DNA of 64,000 nucleotides from Halictus rubicundus (lineage: Eukaryota > Arthropoda > Insecta > Hymenoptera > Halictidae), in assembly GCF_050948215.1 (NCBI RefSeq), contig NC_135165.1, positions 4,810,501 through 4,874,500 on the forward strand, given 5' to 3'. A model generated the notes under the pieces. That model searched no databases and was not told the DNA's origin. It worked only from the letters and a program-made list of their open reading frames with translations. This document shows positions 1 to 14,368 of this stretch, in pieces. Positions within the stretch are counted from its first letter, which is position 1, and each line of letters starts with the position of its first letter. The position numbers and the translations under genes are program-made.

Positions 1-637
1 GTTAGAAAGACGCTTCCGTGGGAAATGGTGTTCAATTGGTTTCTTTATTCACGTGTATATTAAAAATTGCACAAAATCTAAATAAGTTGAATCTTGGCAT
101 TTTTATCATCACATCTTGCAGCTGTGACGGCACAAAATATGTTTCTTGCGCAATTGAAATGGCTTCAAGAAAGATTCTCCTATGAGAATAATTTTTTAAT
201 GGTTCCTACATAGTCATTCTTGTTTCCTCAGATATGGACATAATTTATTCTGCTGTGTACACAGTAATGTTTACGATCTTCGAATGTTCATGGACTCCGT
301 CACAGTTTCTCATTCTATTTTTCTAAAATTGTTTAATTACTATGAAACTTACTGAGACCTAGATTTCAGATTTTTAAGAAGATTTGCAAAATAGGTGATC
401 TTCATAAATCCTTATCGAACTCGGACCAAAAAGTCGTGGAACATGGGGCGAAGAAAATTTGCTTTCGTCTTCATGTTCGCGGAGTCGGTTAACAGCGAAA
501 TGCTGCAGGTCCCCGTGCTAATCACAGGTGACCCAGATTCGCGCGTCGTTTAAAAGAGCAATCGTTCGGCAACGACCGGTGCATCGGTGCATCAGTTTCG
601 TTGACCAAAGATTCCGAGCCATTTAACTCGCCGCCGT
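1..637. other. AT-rich unannotated stretch
   Basis: No gene, repeat unit or RNA was recognised here. The sequence is AT-rich with short broken frames on both strands and becomes GC-richer towards the GA microsatellite that follows. Confidence 0.6.
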
Positions 638-2552
<1,915 letters not shown>

Positions 2553-2800
2553 TTAACCCTTAGCACTCGAATGGCAACTGTAAGGCGCCACTAAAAATTG
2601 CTGTATCATTATTCAAAATATTTTTTACATTATTTAATTTGTATGTATTTAATAAATTACTAAACATTTCAGTACTGTACGAGTAAATTGCACCATTTTC
2701 GTATGTATAGCATGAACAAATATATATAGAAGGGAAATATTCTAGATCGGAAGAAATGTTTTGTTTTCGAGTTAAAATGGCTTCAAGTGCAAAGGGTTAA
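2553..2800 (-). mobile_element. F1 TTAA-flanked MITE, copy 1 (piggyBac-like)
   Basis: The 248-bp element starts TTAACCCTTAGCACTCGA and ends AGTGCAAAGGGTTAA. It aligns over its whole length with the copies at 17033 and 30942 when reverse complemented; for example, all three contain the string ATTACTAAACATTT in that orientation. TTAA at both ends and CCC/GGG termini match piggyBac-type non-autonomous elements as a class. There is no coding capacity. It is the most diverged of the three copies. Its right TTAA is shared with the neighbouring F3 element. Confidence 0.85.
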
Positions 2801-2999
2801 CACTAAGTTTAATATTTTTAATTTACAATTTTTAAGATTCTAAAGATACGCCCATGAGGAATTATTCAAGAAATTTATTTCTTCGAGTATATGTTCTGTA
2901 AAAAAAAGAAAATGGCTAGAAATTTGTGCAGCACATTCTTGTTATTTTTAGAAAGTAATGTAAAATAGTCACTTTTAGTGCTCCTTAAACCTGGCATGA
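2797..2999 (+). mobile_element. F3 TTAA MITE, degraded copy
   Basis: Starting at the right TTAA of the F1 copy, the sequence TTAACACTAAGTTTA begins an alignment to the intact F3 copy at 31218. Shared strings include GAAATTTATTTC-like and TAATGTAAAATA segments near the far end. The copy lacks the subterminal hairpin present at 31237-31255, and the right TIR has decayed: TAAACCT is still visible, but the closing AGTGTTAA is gone. The right boundary is approximate. Confidence 0.7.
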
Positions 3000-3997
3000 A
3001 TCCTTGCGTTCCTCGTGTCAGTTTCACACATTTCATACACATTTCAAACATCAGATTAGGGTTGCAGTTCTTTTCATATTTCTGTATTTAAATTCATATA
3101 CTACTAAGATTGTAGTAGGACGCAAGACGCGCTTGGATCGTATCGGAAAAATGAATTGGAATTGCGAATTCTCTCCAAAATGTTTAATCATTTTTCCAAT
3201 ATCTGTCGTGAGTTCGTTTATGTATTTATTAGTTCAAGTAATTTATTTGGAATTTCTTCTAAGCTGATACGAATTCTGATCAAAATTATCAAATAACCAG
3301 CTCACCAGGCATTAAAGTTTTTCGCTGCCTCGAGAGTATATTATTCCGTTAAGAATTATCAAACTAGTTAAGTAACTTACTTACCGAAAAATTAAAGTTT
3401 TGGAAGTTCTTCGGTGTTGCGGCAGAAGAGGATTAGTTTGATAAGAATTCGTAGGAGTATAATGTACTCTGGAGGGAGCAAAAATGGTGTGAAAATGACC
3501 GCGTGTCGGCTCTTGTTTCTTTTTTAGATAATAAGTCGTTAAAAACAAATTTTGAACGGCTCGGATTTAAAAGTTTCTACGGGTTTTTTTTAAATCGTGT
3601 ACTCTATTTAGGAACGGAACGTTCGTTTTCGGTACGGAGGTATGCGATCTTTCGTACACTCGCGTTAAACATGCATGCGTTCCTTTGTTGCATAAAAGTA
3701 ATAACTGTAGAAGCAACAAGTTATTCTAGCAGTGTAGGAATTTGAGGAGAAGCGATGAAACGAGAACAGAAGGCTAACAAGTTATTTTATGGAACCTACG
3801 ACCCAGTACTGTGCGGGGTTAAATATTATTAGGACATTGTTTCCACTTTTCCTTTATGTGTTTTGTTTGTTCTTTCTCTTTTATTTTCGGACGTCTTTTA
3901 TTATTCCATTTTCGTTATATCGGCTACCGTGTTCACTTTTTTAAATTAGTTTTGCATCTATCAAAGGGCTACTACTGAGTTAACTGTTATAGTAAAT

Positions 3998-4017
3998 CTC
4001 CTTTGTGCACAAAGGAG
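3998..4017. repeat. Perfect 20-bp palindrome
   Basis: CTCCTTTGTGCACAAAGGAG is identical to its own reverse complement and has no spacer. The flanking bases do not extend it. Its function is unknown. Confidence 0.95.
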
Positions 4018-6073
4018 GACTTTAAATCGTTTAATCAACGTAATACACTTGATACAGTAGAGAACACCGTAAAAGGGATTTCAGGTTTCCAAACATTGTT
4101 TAAAACGTTCTAGACACGCTTCCATTGTTCGCTTCAGTGATACTAATGTTTAAACATATTTCTTGACAACCAAACATTTTAAGATATTTTAAACCATTTA
4201 CAGATCTGTGATATTTTTCCGAACATAATAAATATATTATTTCCAAAGTTTCTAATGAGGTACTAACCCCCTGTTGCAACTAATTATCTATGACAGACTA
4301 AGAAAGTGCAAGTCCCAAAGTGACCCAGAAATAATTTTCATTAACTGGGTGTAATAAAAAAAAATAAAATACATTTCCAAATATGATTGACACAATTCAA
4401 TTCTGATTAAAATATCTATTGTACAGAAGAGAATGTTGAAGTGACTTTGACAGGTTAAAGGAGGGCGACCACAAAACGAATGTTTTTTAATAGTCTCTGA
4501 TAAGGTGCCAACTTACTGTTGCACCTAATTTGCAAATTCTACGACCAAAATTTTCCCAGCAAAAGCAACGAAACTGCGTCAAACAGAACGAAACGACGCT
4601 GTTTCGCGAGCGTCGAAACAAAGGGGTACGGGGAGAGAGAAGTTTGTGGAGGGAAAAATTAGTCAGCATCAAGAGATTAAACATAAATTAACTGAGGCAC
4701 GAGGGGTTGGTCCGGCCGGTCGCCTCGCAACATAGTGTTATCGGCCAAGTTCCAAACGACCAAGCGGAAGCGGGAGCCTGCAGCGTCGAGTTTCCGGCGT
4801 TGCTACGTATCAGACATTCAAAGTGGTATTAGCGACCGTATCGTAAATCTGAAATGAGCTTAACCTCGTTGAAAAAAAAAGCCGGAGAATTGGTAATCTA
4901 TGGGCAGGACCGGATCTGGCGAATGTCGACGCGCAAAAACCGTTTAATAATGCCGCGGTGAGCTTAAAATACAATTAAGTCGAGGGTCACGCGCGATTAT
5001 TCCGACTGGAAATCGAGGATCAGCTCAACAATAGTTCTTCTCACTCTTGTTCGGTTATTTCGTCGAATAATATCGATAGAATCATTGCAGACCGTTGAAT
5101 GCAAGAATTTCTAAATTATTCCACGTTTTTTTCAGCCCTCTGCTTTTTTACTTTATGTTAGTCAAAAAACCATAGTTTTGAGCAACGCGTTTTTTTTTTG
5201 ATAGCTTTAGATCCCGTGTTTAAGTTGTTGCAAATACAACAAATTGATACAAATTTTCGCTGATTTATAGTACAATCGTGGCAAATGTCACGGAACCTAC
5301 AACTTTCTTTTTTAAATTTATTACCATTGTATCAAGCTCTGAAAGTATTACAGTAGACATTTATAAAATTGTTTACACGTTAATAGGCTACTGTATCATG
5401 AATTAGTTTCACTGTGATCGATCTGTTCGACCATTTAATTCTACAGCCTTAAACTACATAGTCGAAAGAATCTTAATAAATGTTGACAGAATTTTCACAC
5501 GTTTTAATTGAATTGCAGTTGCATTTAGTACATCATTGTGTAACGCGGTATTATATTTTATCCGTTTAAGTCGGCGGATCGTAGAAGTTGGACAGAATTT
5601 CCGTGACAGCCCCGCGACCGAGCGTTTGCTCTCGTAGACACGTCTCGTTGCCATTATTTGCGTCATCACGCAATTAACATGGTTTGTCTGATTACTGTCG
5701 AATATATTGAGCTCGATTTTCGGCGCAAATATTTGCCGTCAAATATTTCCTAGTGAGCCGTGTCCGTCGACCGGCAGCGTCTCCCGTCGTCGCTTCGACC
5801 CGCACGCTTCGGATCCTCGTTATTTAATAAAGTGCAGTTGTCATTAGCGCGAGCCTGATTACTCGGTGATCAGCAGTCACCGACGTACTTGAATAAACCG
5901 AGGCGTGTAATTACGCAATGAGCTCAATGGTCAGCGAAAATCGGCCCCTGGAACGGGGAAACCGCCTTTCCGATGTTCAAATTTTCATCCCCTAATTTCC
6001 AAGGGGTTAAACCCGGTCTTCTCGTTAACCTACATTTCTAAACACGATCCTGTACTGCAGAACATTTGCTTGA

Positions 6074-6148
6074 TCTACACAAAATTGTAATATCTGTACA
6101 ATTGTGATCTCTACAAAATTCTAATATCTACACAATTGTGATCTATAC
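6074..6148. repeat. Two-copy tandem repeat, about 37 bp
   Basis: The pattern ACAAAATT.TAATATCT followed by ACAATTGTGATCT occurs twice in succession with few differences. It appears to be a small local duplication. Confidence 0.75.
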
Positions 6149-6175
6149 TTTAAAAAAACATAGTTACTAAAAATG

Positions 6176-6228
6176 ACCTCAGGAATTACCCCATCCAAGG
6201 AAATACAACATTTTTGGGACATCCTGTA
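6176..6228 (-). mobile_element. Possible solitary transposon end
   Basis: Read on the minus strand from 6228, the sequence begins TACAGGATGTCCCAAAAATG. This resembles the TA-CAGGGTG...CCC class of TIR seen on TA-inserting DNA transposons. No partner end was found nearby, so this is at most a fragment. Confidence 0.25.
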
Positions 6229-9200
6229 TACGGGAGCAGTTAGAAAATCTATGAATCAAATCTACAGTTTAAAAAATTCTCAATAAAAATTCAATGGAGT
6301 ATATTATCTAAATATTAATGTGGTATTATAGTGTTCACAAACGTCCATAAAATTGTGTTTGAACGATACTTGTTAGATTAATTTGAAAGGGTAGTGATGA
6401 TTTATAATTTTTCTCGTGTCAGAAATCGAACAGGAATCGTGCGTGTTCTAGTTCGCAGAGTGTTGTGCTGGTTAATTGTTCTTACAAATACATAGATCCA
6501 GGTAGCTGAATCGAAACCCTGCATATTACGTTCCATTCGCTATTAGTTCAGAACCACGTACACGTACCACGCTGTCGCCATGTTTGCCCATCTCTAATTC
6601 CCGGAACTTCCCCGGCCTGCGTATTCGTGCGTGTTTAAGGGAGGATCTATACGATGCAGCGTACTAATTAAGCGGCACCACGTATATGTCAAAAAGGGTC
6701 AAGAGGCAACGAGTACATGTATCATGCTACACCGCGATACACCGGGTTCACAAATTTTAGGCAGCCACCGTTAATGAAGCATACTCCCGATATTAACCTT
6801 CCGTTGTAACTGCAGTTTAACATGTTTGTGTCCCAATTGTTCCGAACATAAAATTACAATTACTACACAATTGGCCAAATCAAAATACAAAACTTGAAAT
6901 TGGAAAGATTAAAAAATATCCATTTACTTTTTCTAGAATTAGTATAAAATTTGGAAAGTAGACTTGAAACGAACAAATTTTATTCTATACTTCATTCTAA
7001 TTTTTGCACAGTGAACCACTTATTTCCGAGGGGAGTAAGAGGGTTAGAAAACAGTCTTTATAAATACGTCTACAATTTTTCATTTAACGTGCAATACATC
7101 CGTGACAAAAAATCGGAGATCAATTTTTTATAGCAAACGTAGCTACTGTAACTTCAATTCGTACGAGTCGCGGTATCCCATTTACTTTATCAATTTATAA
7201 ATCCCCACGGGGGCTGGGCTTGTGGATTCGATTCAAAGAAATATATCAAAGAGTTTCTTTTCGGGATTCGACAAAACCGCAGACTTACGGGGCAAACCGA
7301 TAAATAATCCATCGAGGCAGATTGTCCTCGGTGATCCGCGAATTCGCTATTGAATGGTTCGGAATGAACGCGGGGCTCAGGAGACTCGAACGCGGCCGAC
7401 CGCAACGAATATAAACGTTTCCACGCCCAGATGTTCCTCGGGCTTTTTAACGGTGGCACGCGCAACAAGTTATTTTTTTTTCCTGGCCGGCGTTTCCAAC
7501 GGAGTGACGGTAATCGGGCATCGGCGGGTTCAAACAGCTATAAGATTTATCTGCTTCGGGCCCCCGGCTCTCGGATCCTGTTCGCATCATCCACCTATTC
7601 CTCGCTTTCTCTCTGCAGGTTCGTTCGTTGACGCGCGCGTTCGCAGTAAATAAAATCGATCGATGCGGACCGTGCACGGTGATTGCGCCACGGCCAGGTG
7701 TGTACACGACTCGCATTTGCGAGCGTACATATCATAATTAAACTCGCGATTGTAACGCGCGGCGATCGCGCCTCGAATTACTCGCGGAGAATCACACGGA
7801 TCAACCGTGACCCGCAGAGTTTCAGCGAAATTGCTAATTAAGGCGCGAGCAGAATGCTCCCGACTTTTATTCCGTGTTTTCGACGCATTGGTTAGGTTGG
7901 TTCGACACTGACTTTGCATCACCATTCTACGCGATCGTGCACAGTTTAATATTAATATCTTGTGCTGACTTGACAGTTTAATTTGAGAAGATTTAAAAAT
8001 TAATTTACTTGCTCAGATTTCAAAGTGAATATGTTCGTTCGGAATTAAAAATTTTAGTTGATCATATTTCAGAATGAATTTATTTTCCCAGATATTAAAT
8101 TGAATTTGGTTGCGCAGTCAAAATGATGGGTTCCAAATTTTTTGAACCGAAGTTATTTTCGAGGAATTATTCAGTGGATTCATTTCTTTTATTTTAATAC
8201 ACGTCACTGATATTCTGAATAAATGCACTTACTGTACAGTAGGTACAGTGACCTATGGTAGCGTACAAGTATTATAAAATTGTCACTCATAGTATCCCCT
8301 GAATTCATAGCTAAAAGTGAAATTATTTGAAATTAATATTGACCTAATACCGAAGATCAATTTATTTGTCTATACTTGAAGATAGATTAATTTGTTCAAA
8401 TTTCATGTTTAAGAATGACCAGTTATCAACAGCGTGGAGGTTTCGTAACTCGAAATAACATAATCCGAGCGGACATGTACCAGTAACGTGAATTGTTTTT
8501 CGCGAGGGCGAGAGAAATTTCTAACAAGCGTTTCTCGCAAGCTTGCCGCTAAAGAAAAATTGGACGATATCGTCCGAGTACAATTTTCTTTTGAGCTTGT
8601 TTTCCGCGGCGCCGCTCAAACGTAGCATGACCATCCAGCGGGTTATGAGGTCGTATCGCTGCAAGTAGGTGTTTCCGGTACACAACACTGTTCCTTTGAT
8701 TTCGACCATTTCATCCGCGGCAATTGAAGTCGATCGTTAGACACCGCGCTGCAGAAGGATATCGCGTCATAAAATATTTCCAAGCTGAACAATAAAAATG
8801 TTTATGGCCGGCACGCCAGCGGCGCGACGATTGAAAACGCGGACGCGGACCGATTCTATAATATTTACTCCGGTTGGTCGCATTGTGTCCTTCGACTGCG
8901 AGCAAAACTCCGCAAAATAAGTGAGTTCGCTACGTTTCTCGCAAAAAAATTTCGTTCTCTATCCGGAACAACGTTTTAGTAAAAAATACTGAAGCATAAA
9001 ACGTATGAAATTATAAACGGATAAATCGTGACGCAGGTTCTTGCATTATCCATTCGACCGTTAATTTATCGTGTGGTTTACATTTTCATAACTTTCTTTA
9101 GATGGTACGGTTCTGACGATTTTTTAAAATCAATTTTTAAGCTAACATGTTTTTTTTATGGAATCTTCACGCGTGAGTATGGTAATTCAATAACCAAGTT

Positions 9201-9887
9201 CAATTTTTACACGCGTGTGCTATCTTTAATTTCTCGCGTTATAATTATGGTACAGGAAATGTGCCAATGATACAGACAGACTACATTCTACTCATATATA
9301 AACATAACTTTTATCGACTTTTCTTCAACGAATTCTCGTCGTAAAAATACACATACCCAAATGAATACAGACAAAATGATGGCACATCTGAAAAATATTC
9401 CATATTATATAAATTTAAAATAGACAAATATGAATTTTTAACTAGTGATCTCCTGGCATTGAAACTTGGGTTTTCAGCAATTTCTCGCCAAAGTCTACAG
9501 GATTACATAAAAAAAAGTTAAAAATTCCTGGCTTCCTGAGGTAAAGTTTATCCTGAATCTAATATTAAAATGAGATAGTCTTAATCCCCAACACAGCTTC
9601 TATTGTGCCACCTGCTTTTCGCGAATTCGACGATGACCGCTTTTAGATGTTGGTGGTTCATATTGCAAAAGTTAGTCATTATTGAACTGCCGGAATCCGT
9701 CAGATAATCTATTCTCAGAGCATCACAGTAAAACAACCTATCAAAGTCAGTCACTCAATGTCAACTTGTCGCTGGTGAATCTTCCAGAATAGAATTGTTG
9801 TAAATTTCTAAAGTGGCATGCATATCTGTAGCTCTGTTTGGAAAAAGCGAAGAGAAGCGGGAGAGCGTGAAAAATCATGCGAACGTA

Positions 9888-10440
9888 AATAAAACGTATT
9901 AGGAAAACCATCTGAAAGTAGACCGTGTCAGGAAAACTGTAAATAAAACGCGCCGGGGGAAAACCGAGTTAAAAACGACGTTAAACAGTCGTCGAAAAGT
10001 GAATAAAAAACATTTGAAGAAGTTAGTGCAAAAATTGAGCACGTCGTGTTTAAAACACAGCCTTGGAAAACTGTGAAAAGCGAAGTAAAATGCATTGTGT
10101 TCAAACTCGTGCAAGAGTAAATAAAGCGGTGTGAAAGTAAACAATGCACGTTAGGAAGACGATGTTAAATTAAATGGAACGTGTTAAAACCGGAGCAACC
10201 TCAAATAAAATCTGCGAAGGATAATGTAAAAATAAATAAAGCATGATAAGAAAACAGTACAAAATTAATCCTGTTAACTGACATGGTAAAAATAAATAGA
10301 GCGTATCGGGAAAACAACGTAGAATTAAAGAACACGTATTAAAACGTGAGCAAGCTGAAATAAAATTTGTCAAGAGGAGCGCGGAAAACGCGTTGGAAAT
10401 CCACAAGAAAAATAGGTGTACAAAAGAATATGTCATTAAA
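9888..10440. repeat. A-rich degenerate minisatellite, about 28-bp unit
   Basis: The plus strand repeats an A-rich motif of roughly 28 nt that reads approximately gcgtgttaggaaaac, then a few variable bases, then gtaaataaa. About 18-20 diverged units can be counted; clear ones begin near 9895, 9922, 9948, 10233 and 10290. The plus strand is strongly purine-biased. The minus strand is therefore pyrimidine-rich and open over frames of 73-88 codons rich in Phe, Leu and Ser, which I read as a by-product of the repeat. Boundaries are approximate. Confidence 0.7.
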
Positions 10441-13400
10441 GGAGAGCCGAGTTATTTTAACTTACCACGCACAAGGAGAAAATCCCTAAAAAAAGGGAAC
10501 ACCACCGTTCGCGGTTTTGCGATTGAGAATAGCGGTTGAAAATACGATTATGGACGTATGAAAGGTGGCCGTAAAAATATAGAATAATATTCACGGTCCA
10601 GTTGGCGGCTAGTAAAAGATGCAAGGGCGTCGAGTGTATAAATAAAGGTGACAGCTATTATTCTTCTGGAGTTCTTGCCGGTTTCGACCTACATGTATAG
10701 ACCACCATGAGCGAGTAATCCAGCAGCCGAGGGTTATTTACGCTGCTGGAACGTCCTTCCAGCTCCAGCAAGGATCGCCTTGAATCCGCGTCCCTGGACC
10801 CGGGTCGCGAACTATAGGAACTATAGTCGATTCGTCCTTGCTCCCCTGGCCACAAAGGGGTGAGCCGCGCAAACAAGCGGATCCAGGGTAAACGTCGATG
10901 CTAAAATAAAACCGTGACGCGTTCCTCTCCGGGTAACCTTCAAAGGATTCGCCTAGAATGGAATCTGGGCTTAAGCCGGTGGAACTGTCCTTCCTTTCAC
11001 CTTTGTCTTTCTTACGTCTTCTCGTTCACCTTTCGAGTAAATATTTATTTGCAAAAGCGGGTCCGGCCGCGATCACCTTGACCTTGTGTGCACCAGGTCA
11101 ATATTCCGAAGAAATTTTCACTTTACGTGCAGCTAATACATTCGCTCTGATTGGTTATTCGAAATTCTGGTCTAGTCGATTGTTAGCAGGACATTAGAGA
11201 TCCCATAGAAGAAATTGTTCATTAAAAATCAGTGGAAAATGTGTGAAATTGATGCAACGGTTAAATGATTATACAATACTACAATACAGAAGAAGTAGGG
11301 TGATTTGGAGAATTTGAATTTTTGCAGAAATGTGTCAAGTGTAAAATAAAATCTTCTTATATAAAAATAATTCAACGAGTTTATAGCGACAAGAAAAATT
11401 GTTCCTAACACAACAGTAGAATTGTCTGACAATAAGATAGAAATTGTAACCTGCGCTAGCATTCTACAAGTTTAAATTGCATAAAATAATATAATAAGTA
11501 AACGAATTTATTCACAGAGACAGTTACGAAACTTCGCTATTAAATAAACCTTAGAATTTGTACTCGGAAGGTTCAGCCACGTAGAGACGACAATGGATGA
11601 AAATTTTAAACAAGACTTAGCAAGTACAAATGTTATCAAATTCTCTCATCAATATTGAATCTTTGCAATAAAAATTCCATTTGACCACGTTACTGCTGGA
11701 AAATGCATTAACGTTCGGAAAAGCCAACATTAAGGCATAGTATTTCAACGTTCTATTTAAACAAATGGACTTTGTTGAAATCCGCTCGTACAGCTGAATT
11801 CTTCGTCACCGTACTGCGACTTTTACACATTTATGATAAAAATTTCGAGCTAAAATAGTGAACTGTGAGGACACTGGAACAAATGAACAACGTTATTAAA
11901 TTATTTGCAATTCATTAGAGTCACTGAAAGAAGAGATACATTTCAATTTCGTTCCTGTTTCTTACAATCAGATCATCAAAGTAATTCGTGGGCCACCCTC
12001 GGCATTAAGGGATGAATGAATATTTTTTGTGCGAAAATCGTCGATTATAACTCCGGCACGCTATCTTGTAAGACATTCTTGTTCCTTTCTTCACGGTTTG
12101 TACCCGCAACTTCCACGGAGTCTCTATGAACCTGAAGTTTCGCCGGAGTTTGTACGGTGATTATTTCTTCTTCTACTTCGTCCTGTTCCCCGGCGCAGGA
12201 AATGTAAGTTAACTTTGAGGGTGAATTTATGCGACGAAGTGTAATCAAGTTTGGTCGTTTGCGGAGGCACGTTGATTGTTCACTTTTCTGCGGGACTCTG
12301 TGTCTTCTTTTCGCGCGAGTTCACCGCCGAAACATCTCCTCTCGGGTACCCGGGGACAGGCAACACCGAGTTGTTTCTCCCTTTAAACCTTGAAAGTCGG
12401 CCATCGCATGACACGCCTTTGGCATAACTTCAACCGCGAAGTCGGTTGTGCGGCAGTTCTGTCAACGCTCAGAGTAGAACACCGTGCTTCGTCATCTTGA
12501 ATTTTTTATATCGACGATCTTACAAAATGGAATGTTTTACATCTTCTCTTGTCTGCAACAATTCTCGCAACAGTGTGGCAGTTCATGTGCATTTCTCGAA
12601 ACAGCTATACACAAATTTTGTGAATTTAAATGCTACGATATATTGGATTGCAAAAGTTCTTGCCCGAAAGAACTTGAAAGAGATTGAAAGATCCCGTGGA
12701 GCTTTCTACAAAGAATTTTTAAGGGTGGTTTTGAAAACGCTTTGATTAACACCTAGCAAAAAAATTAGTAGTGACAATGCATTGTTTGAGTAGCATTTGT
12801 AAACGTTTCAAAAGTATTAAGGTGCTGGAACATTACTTAAAGTGTATAAGTACGTACGTAGCACAGTAGTTCCGTCGCAGTAGAAGTGGTTCGTATGTGG
12901 TCAGACGTGGTATGTAAATCCCCTTAACGACTACCGTGCCTTTAATTCTTTAATTCGGTCCTACTAATTCAACAACTTTATCAAGTTTCCTGTACAGCAA
13001 CAAAATTTTATGTCAGTTAAACCACTTTTTTAATAAAAAAAAAATCAATTAAAAAAAAAAGTTAATAACTTGCTAAATCAATAGGAGTGTTAACTCGCTT
13101 ACGTTTTGACTGAAACTTAACTTGAAAATACACACCTGTTGTCTATATAAAATGTAAATTTTTATTATAAATATCTTTGCTATTTCCATTTAGCACTGTC
13201 CACTCGTAACTTCTTCAATAATGATTTCATGTAGTGTTCACGAGAAGTTGGGATCACAGAAGGTTACAGAACGATGCAATCCAACAAATTCTCAGTCGAA
13301 ATGCAATTTGCTTCACTGTGAATCTTGCTTATCATCAAACAATTTTCCTACAAATTTCCTATCGAAATCGGCTTATCTCGCAGCAACAACGAAGAACTCG

Positions 13401-14360
13401 AAGAGGCTGGATCGCCTGGCAATCCCCCTGACTAGGGGTTGTTTAGCGAGTATCGATCGTAGCTCGGATAAGAGACGATTGTTCAGGGTCTGCAGGGCGC
13501 TCGCGCTCTATTTAATGGAAACAACGGTGTTCCCATGGAACCGTATTCGGAATCAAGTCGGCCGTGAGCAGCGCAGGGACCATTCCGCGAAACTGTTTCC
13601 GCGAATCGTCAAGATGACGGATCTCGATCCCTCCCCACCCCCTTGGGGGACGACGTGTGCTCGTTTGGGGCGGCCATCAGCCTTATCTCGCTTCTAGGAG
13701 AAAGAAGTCGAAAGACTGCGGGGGAGGATGAAGTCGTTTAGTCAACGGTTTAAACCGCGCGCTGCTTCTCCGCTTGGCCGGATTTTCATCTGATCGAGCA
13801 TGGAAATCCAGGAAACGCGAAAATATCCCCCCAGAAATTTAATATGCTCCGGGCTCGGGCTTGGGGAATTAAGGGGTGGTGGGTGTGGGCGGCACAGCAT
13901 GTAGGTTTCCGGGTCAGAGAGGGTTGCAGAGCGAGGGAAACGGATAAGACAAAGTAAAGCGGGCTCGTTGCGATTCCGATCTGACTGAGGAAAATGGAAA
14001 AGCGCTACGTCTGTGGTCCCGTCACGGGATTTTCATAGCGTGCTCCTTTTGTCGAGATACCTTCCATTTATTTTGGTTGTTTAAGCGCCGTTCGGTTAAA
14101 CCCAGCGAGTTGATAAAGCCAATGAACAATGGAAATTCATCGATCGAAGGAAGATAAACGTTTTATTCATTTTCAACCCTTTAATCCCATGCCGTTTGAT
14201 ATTTTTGGCACCTCGAATGATTGGGACATCTTTGTCTTCAATAATTCTCTACAAGAAAAATTCTAATAATTTTAATTCGACTAGGACAATGAGAAAAGTG
14301 AGTCAAAATAATGGCGGTCATACGGAGTGTCTCCAAAATCAAGTTACAAGCGATCTAATC
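10441..14360. other. Gene-free stretch, mixed composition
   Basis: AT-rich DNA with GC-rich blocks at about 10650-10960, 12040-12430 and 13400-14060. The largest frames (99 codons at 12446, 158 codons at 13221) show no domain or compositional signature of a protein. Nothing else was recognised. Confidence 0.5.
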
Positions 14361-14368
14361 CTGTATAG

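Larger units (their letters stand above)
3000..9887. other. Long gene-free stretch with minor repeats
   Basis: Mostly AT-rich, with GC-rich blocks near 4700-5000, 5600-6000 and 7190-7930. Frames of up to 112 codons in the 7.2-7.9 kb block have no recognisable features. Small items seen are a 20-bp palindrome at 3998, a weak direct repeat of about 36 bp (4250 and 4494, both containing a GTTGCA.CTAATT core), a two-copy repeat at 6074-6148, and a possible transposon end near 6228. Confidence 0.5.

Noticed and set aside
9888..10440. CRISPR-like array
   Set aside because: Units are diverged throughout with no constant repeat and unique spacers, and the DNA is eukaryotic in character.
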